NCBI RefSeq assembly: GCF_007827455.1
Contig: NZ_VISM01000001.1
Location: 969,501 to 1,033,500 of the forward strand
DNA from: Lutibacter sp. Hel_I_33_5
GTDB taxonomy: Bacteria > Bacteroidota > Bacteroidia > Flavobacteriales > Flavobacteriaceae
Direction of reading: 5' to 3'
DNA length: 64,000 nt
The notes under the pieces are model-generated. The model was not told the origin of the DNA. It worked only from the letters and a program-made list of their open reading frames with translations, and did no database searches. Within the stretch, counting starts at the first letter, position 1. Each line of letters begins with the position of its first letter. A program made the position numbers and the translations under genes. Of this stretch, positions 61,067 to 64,000 are shown one piece after another.

Positions 61067-61864
61067 ATGAAAAAAATTACTTTATTATTTGCTTTACTAA
61101 TAACATTTAGTTTTGCAAACGCACAAACAGATTTTACTGAGAATTTTGACACACTTACTCATAATGTTTGGCATAATGATCACGATGATCCTGTTAATGA
61201 AGAACAAACACTTGGCTGGGATCGTAAATGGAAATTAAAAGATGTTAAAGCTGAAAAACCAGGTAGATACGACAGTTCATTTTCATTAGCTGGAAGATAT
61301 AATACCGAAAAATCAGCACTAACAGCTTACGACTTACCAGGAGGGATAAGTAAAGTAGCTTTTAATGTAGCTCAATATTGGGGAAATCCTACAACAGGTG
61401 TTGGCGGTTTTAAAATATTCATTGACGATCAGTGGGTGAAGGATGTTAAAGCTACTGTTACAGGCAAATATCAAGTATCTGAAGCTATAACAGGTGCTGA
61501 TGATAGTAAACTACGTACTTTAAGAATAGAATGGTTTTGTTTTGATTGTGCAGATGGAGAAAAGCAAAATGCTGCTATAAGTAATGTTACAATTACAACA
61601 GCTACTACATTAAGTCTAGAAAACAATACTTTAAGTAAATCTTTAACTATATACCCAAACCCTGCTAATGGTTTATTAAACGTTAAACTTAACAACAATG
61701 TTGCTGCAAAAAGAGTACAATTAGTTGACTTAACTGGTAAATCTGTTTATAGCAGTAATAATGCTAAAGCAATCAACGTAAGTAAATTTGCTAGAGGTTT
61801 ATATATCTTAAAAGTAACTTCTAATGATGGAGCTACTGCTAGTAAAAAAGTTGTTTTACATTAA
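61067..61864 (+). CDS. T9SS-secreted protein of unknown function
   Basis: 265 residues: signal peptide (1-19, 'LLFALLITFSFANAQTDF'), a unique domain (20-185) with 'GWDRKWKLKDVKAEKPGRYD', 'GGISKVAFNVAQYWGNPTTG' and 'LRTLRIEWFCFDCADGEKQN', looking like a beta-sandwich glycan-binding module, and a type IX C-terminal sorting domain ('SLTIYPNPANGLLNVKL', 'GKSVYSS...YILKVTSNDG'). Secreted to the surface or outside; may be a carbohydrate-binding or lyase-related factor. No family named. Confidence 0.78.
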   Translation: MKKITLLFALLITFSFANAQTDFTENFDTLTHNVWHNDHDDPVNEEQTLGWDRKWKLKDVKAEKPGRYDSSFSLAGRYNTEKSALTAYDLPGGISKVAFNVAQYWGNPTTGVGGFKIFIDDQWVKDVKATVTGKYQVSEAITGADDSKLRTLRIEWFCFDCADGEKQNAAISNVTITTATTLSLENNTLSKSLTIYPNPANGLLNVKLNNNVAAKRVQLVDLTGKSVYSSNNAKAINVSKFARGLYILKVTSNDGATASKKVVLH

Positions 61865-61890
61865 ACTACCTTTTTAATATAAAATTAAAA

Positions 61891-61925
61891 AATCTCTAAG
61901 AATAGTATTCTTAGAGATTTTTTTT
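61891..61925 (+). terminator. Terminator at the right end of the PUL
   Basis: AATCTCTAAGAATA / TATTCTTAGAGATT hairpin with a TTTTTTT tail, 27 bases after the T9SS gene. Confidence 0.88.
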
Positions 61926-61953
61926 ATCCGAAAGGGAGAATTACTTTAAAAAT

Positions 61954-61986
61954 AAAAAACCTTGTGAAATTTCACAAGGTTTTTTA
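61954..61986 (-). terminator. Terminator after the tRNA-Ser/tRNA-Pro transcript
   Basis: AAAAAACCTTGTGAAA / TTTCACAAGGTTTTTT perfect stem, with U run on the minus strand. Confidence 0.88.
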
Positions 61987-62002
61987 TTTTTAATTAATGT
62001 AG

Positions 62003-62077
62003 TCGGGGTGGCAGGATTCGAACCTGCGACCTCCTCGTCCCAAACGAGGCGCGATGACCGGGCTACGCTACACCCCG
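62003..62077 (-). tRNA. tRNA-Pro (anticodon TGG)
   Basis: Minus strand: acceptor CGGGGTG / CACCCCG plus discriminator A, anticodon stem CTCGT / ACGAG around TTTGGGA, T-arm GCAGG-TTCGAAT-CCTGC. 75 nt without CCA. Confidence 0.95.
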
Positions 62078-62090
62078 AGGCAATTCTTAG

Positions 62091-62174
62091 CGGAGAGACA
62101 GGGACTCGAACCCTGGCGACAGTTTCCCGTCGACAGATTAGCAATCTGCTGCATTACCACTCTGCCACCTCTCC
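62091..62174 (-). tRNA. tRNA-Ser (anticodon GCT)
   Basis: Minus strand: acceptor GGAGAGG / TCTCTCC plus discriminator G, anticodon stem AGATT / AATCT around TTGCTAA (GCT), long variable arm CGACGGGAAACTGTCG, T-arm CAGGG-TTCGAGT-CCCTG. 84 nt. Transcribed with tRNA-Pro, 13 bases apart. Confidence 0.93.
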
Positions 62175-62272
62175 TCGACTTTAATACTAAATGTATTAGT
62201 AAAAATTGCGAGTGCAAATGTAATATTAGAATTACAAATTAGCAAACCTTTTTAATTATTAATTTGATTATT

Positions 62273-64000
62273 TTAGTCTGGGTACTCTACTCTAAGATGA
62301 TAGATATTTAATAGCTTCTTTTTTATTATTTTTTTAATTACCTCTATCTCTCTAAAAGTAATATCAGAATTTACAAATTGATTATCATTTTTTTGCTTTT
62401 CAACAATTTTATTAATCAATTCATCTATAGATTGTGCTGTAGGGTTTTTAATACTTTTTGTTGCAGCTTCTGCTGCATCGCAAATCATTAAAATAGCAGT
62501 TTCTTTAGAAAAAGGAATGGGTCCATTATATTTAAATTTATTTACATCAACTTTTACATCTGGATTTGAATCTTGCTCTTTCTTATAAAAATAATACACT
62601 AAGCTTGTTCCATGATGTGTTCTAATAAAATCAATTATTCTATCTGGTAATCTATGCTGTTTAGCTAATTCTATTCCTTTAATAACATGATCTAAAATAA
62701 TAGTTGCACTATCTCTAGGCGATAAATCATTGTGTGGGTTTACACTTGTGGATTGATTTTCTATAAAATACATTGGATTCAACATTTTACCAATATCATG
62801 ATATAATGCACCTGTCCTTACCAACATAGAATTAGCACCAATTTCATTTGCCGCTGCTTCAGCTAAATTAGCTACTTGCATTGAGTGCTGAAATGTTCCA
62901 GGTGCTTTTTCATTCAATTCTCTTAATAACTTGGTATTTGTATTAGAAAGTTCTAATAAAGTAACATCAGACACTAAACCAAACATTTTTTCATACATAT
63001 AAATTAAGAAAACAGCTAAAAACGATAAAACTCCATTCGCTGCAAATAACCCGAAGTATGTAAAGTTTAACGACGATGCATTTCCTTCTTTTATAATAGA
63101 AAAAGCAAAATAAGTAATCATATAAATCAAGGTAATTTGACCTATAGAAATAAATAAATTCGCTCGTTTGTATAATTCTGAAACTGTAAGAATTGTTACG
63201 ATACCAGCAATTATATGCAAGTAAATAAACTCGAAACTATTAGGCACAATAAATCCTAATAACAATACTGTTAACACATGTGTAAACAACCCTAAACGCG
63301 CATCAAAGAAAGCTTTGATAATAATTGGTAACACACTTAATGGCACAATGTATAAATAATCTGAGTTGTATTTTATAACAAGAGTCTGCACCAAAATCAT
63401 CAATAAAACATTAAAAAAAATAAAGGTTACTTTCGTATTATTATTATAAATTTCTACTCTATATTTTTTTAGAAAGAGTAATAACATCAATAATGCTAAA
63501 GAAACTAAAATTGAATATCCAAAAACAATCCAATTGTAATTAGATTCTGTCCAAACTTTAGATTCAGACTCCTGTTTTAAAGAGTTTAACACTGCAAAAT
63601 TTCTTCCTTCTACTATATCACCCTTTAAAATAATAAGCTCATCTTTCGACACTTTTCCTTTTGTATAGGAAATATTATTAAAGGATTCTTCAATAACTTT
63701 TTGAGTAAAATCATCATCATAAAAAACATTCGGTTTTATTATCTCTGATAAAATATTTAAAAGAATATCTTGTTGAAAATTAAAAGGTTTATCTCCTAAA
63801 CTATTAGTTATTGTTTTAAAAACTTCATTGGAAATTAGCACTTTTTTATGCGAAATTTCTTCAACCTCATTTCCTTTTCGTAAAACGATAAGATCTTTTT
63901 TAATTTTACTTTGACTAGCTACATCTATAAATCCACTTTTATAAACTTTTTTTATAATATAATTTCCTTGACTTTCAAGTTTTACAATATCAGGTTCCGT
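62273..64000 (-). CDS. 7TMR-HD family HD-domain phosphohydrolase (PgpH-like), N-terminus beyond right edge
   Basis: The frame is open to position 64000; the first visible residues are TEPDIVKLESQGNYIIKKVY. Only the C-terminal 575 codons are present. An extracellular 7TMR-HDED part is followed by about seven transmembrane helices (e.g. 'YNWIVFGYSILVSLALLMLL', 'LGLFTHVLTVLLLGFIVPNS', 'GVLSFLAVFLIYMYEKMFGL') and the HD domain: 'APGTFQHSMQVANLAEAAAN', 'RTGALYHDIGKMLNPMYFIE', 'LPDRIIDFIRTHHGTSLVYY'. Relatives such as PgpH hydrolyse c-di-AMP. Housekeeping gene, unrelated to the PUL. Confidence 0.92.
   Translation of the reverse strand, partial: TEPDIVKLESQGNYIIKKVYKSGFIDVASQSKIKKDLIVLRKGNEVEEISHKKVLISNEVFKTITNSLGDKPFNFQQDILLNILSEIIKPNVFYDDDFTQKVIEESFNNISYTKGKVSKDELIILKGDIVEGRNFAVLNSLKQESESKVWTESNYNWIVFGYSILVSLALLMLLLFLKKYRVEIYNNNTKVTFIFFNVLLMILVQTLVIKYNSDYLYIVPLSVLPIIIKAFFDARLGLFTHVLTVLLLGFIVPNSFEFIYLHIIAGIVTILTVSELYKRANLFISIGQITLIYMITYFAFSIIKEGNASSLNFTYFGLFAANGVLSFLAVFLIYMYEKMFGLVSDVTLLELSNTNTKLLRELNEKAPGTFQHSMQVANLAEAAANEIGANSMLVRTGALYHDIGKMLNPMYFIENQSTSVNPHNDLSPRDSATIILDHVIKGIELAKQHRLPDRIIDFIRTHHGTSLVYYFYKKEQDSNPDVKVDVNKFKYNGPIPFSKETAILMICDAAEAATKSIKNPTAQSIDELINKIVEKQKNDNQFVNSDITFREIEVIKKIIKKKLLNIYHLRVEYPD

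Noticed and set aside
61941..62242. Short open frames over the tRNA genes
   Set aside because: They lie across tRNA-Pro and tRNA-Ser and are not protein genes.
1..64000. CRISPR array, insertion sequence, rRNA
   Set aside because: I looked for regularly spaced repeats, transposase motifs and ribosomal RNA segments and saw none.

Overview
The window is A+T-rich DNA from a marine-type Flavobacteriaceae bacterium (Bacteroidota). The evidence is a SusC/SusD pair, a hybrid two-component regulator, a type IX secretion sorting tail, sulfatase lipoproteins, promoters of the TTG/TAnnTTTG type and UAAUG gene overlaps. It holds two accessory blocks. Positions 1-23.8 kb are most of a siphovirus-type prophage whose tail end lies off the left edge. 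Positions 24.0-61.9 kb are a polysaccharide utilization locus (PUL) for a sulfated, uronic-acid-containing polysaccharide. Two tRNA genes and a truncated 7TMR-HD gene close the right edge.

Prophage (read from the integrase leftwards). A tyrosine recombinase lies next to tRNA-Arg(TCT), the likely integration target. It is followed by a cargo zone with a secreted protein, a NarL-type response regulator, a lipoprotein, a membrane protein and a CI-like repressor. A divergent operator region then opens a single leftward operon of more than 30 genes: a ribbon-helix-helix protein, a LuxR-type HTH with a membrane segment, many microgenes, a replication initiator carrying three iteron-like repeats, a RecA-like ATPase, HNH nuclease, TerS, TerL, a DNMT3-like cytosine methyltransferase, portal, HK97 protease and capsid, connectors, tail tube, tail chaperones with a clear -1 frameshift site, and tape measure.

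PUL. The left arm (minus strand) has three sulfatases, one interrupted by a single in-frame stop codon, plus a DUF4861-like protein, KduD and KduI. At 32.6 kb a divergent promoter drives kduI one way and a LacI regulator plus hybrid two-component system the other. Then come SusC/SusD, a large FG-GAP/VCBS lipoprotein, a small jellyroll-like lipoprotein, a GH29 fucosidase, a DctP/Q/M TRAP transporter, a sugar nucleotidyltransferase/kinase pair, a sodium:solute symporter, acetyl-CoA synthetase, a GH88 unsaturated uronyl hydrolase, a fourth sulfatase and a T9SS-secreted protein. The logic is: outer-membrane import by SusCD; periplasmic desulfation, defucosylation and release of unsaturated uronate; uptake by TRAP; KduI/KduD conversion toward 2-keto-3-deoxygluconate. 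No polysaccharide lyase is visible here.

The most notable non-coding signals are a near-identical palindrome (20 bp and 18 bp) covering the -33 elements of the kduI/lacI divergon and lying upstream of the TRAP operon (LacI operator candidate), and a T(A/T)CCCCC(C)TT element upstream of five PUL transcription units (candidate site for the hybrid two-component regulator). In the prophage they are the G GGA AAC slippery heptamer, the iterons and the nested inverted repeats upstream of the methyltransferase.
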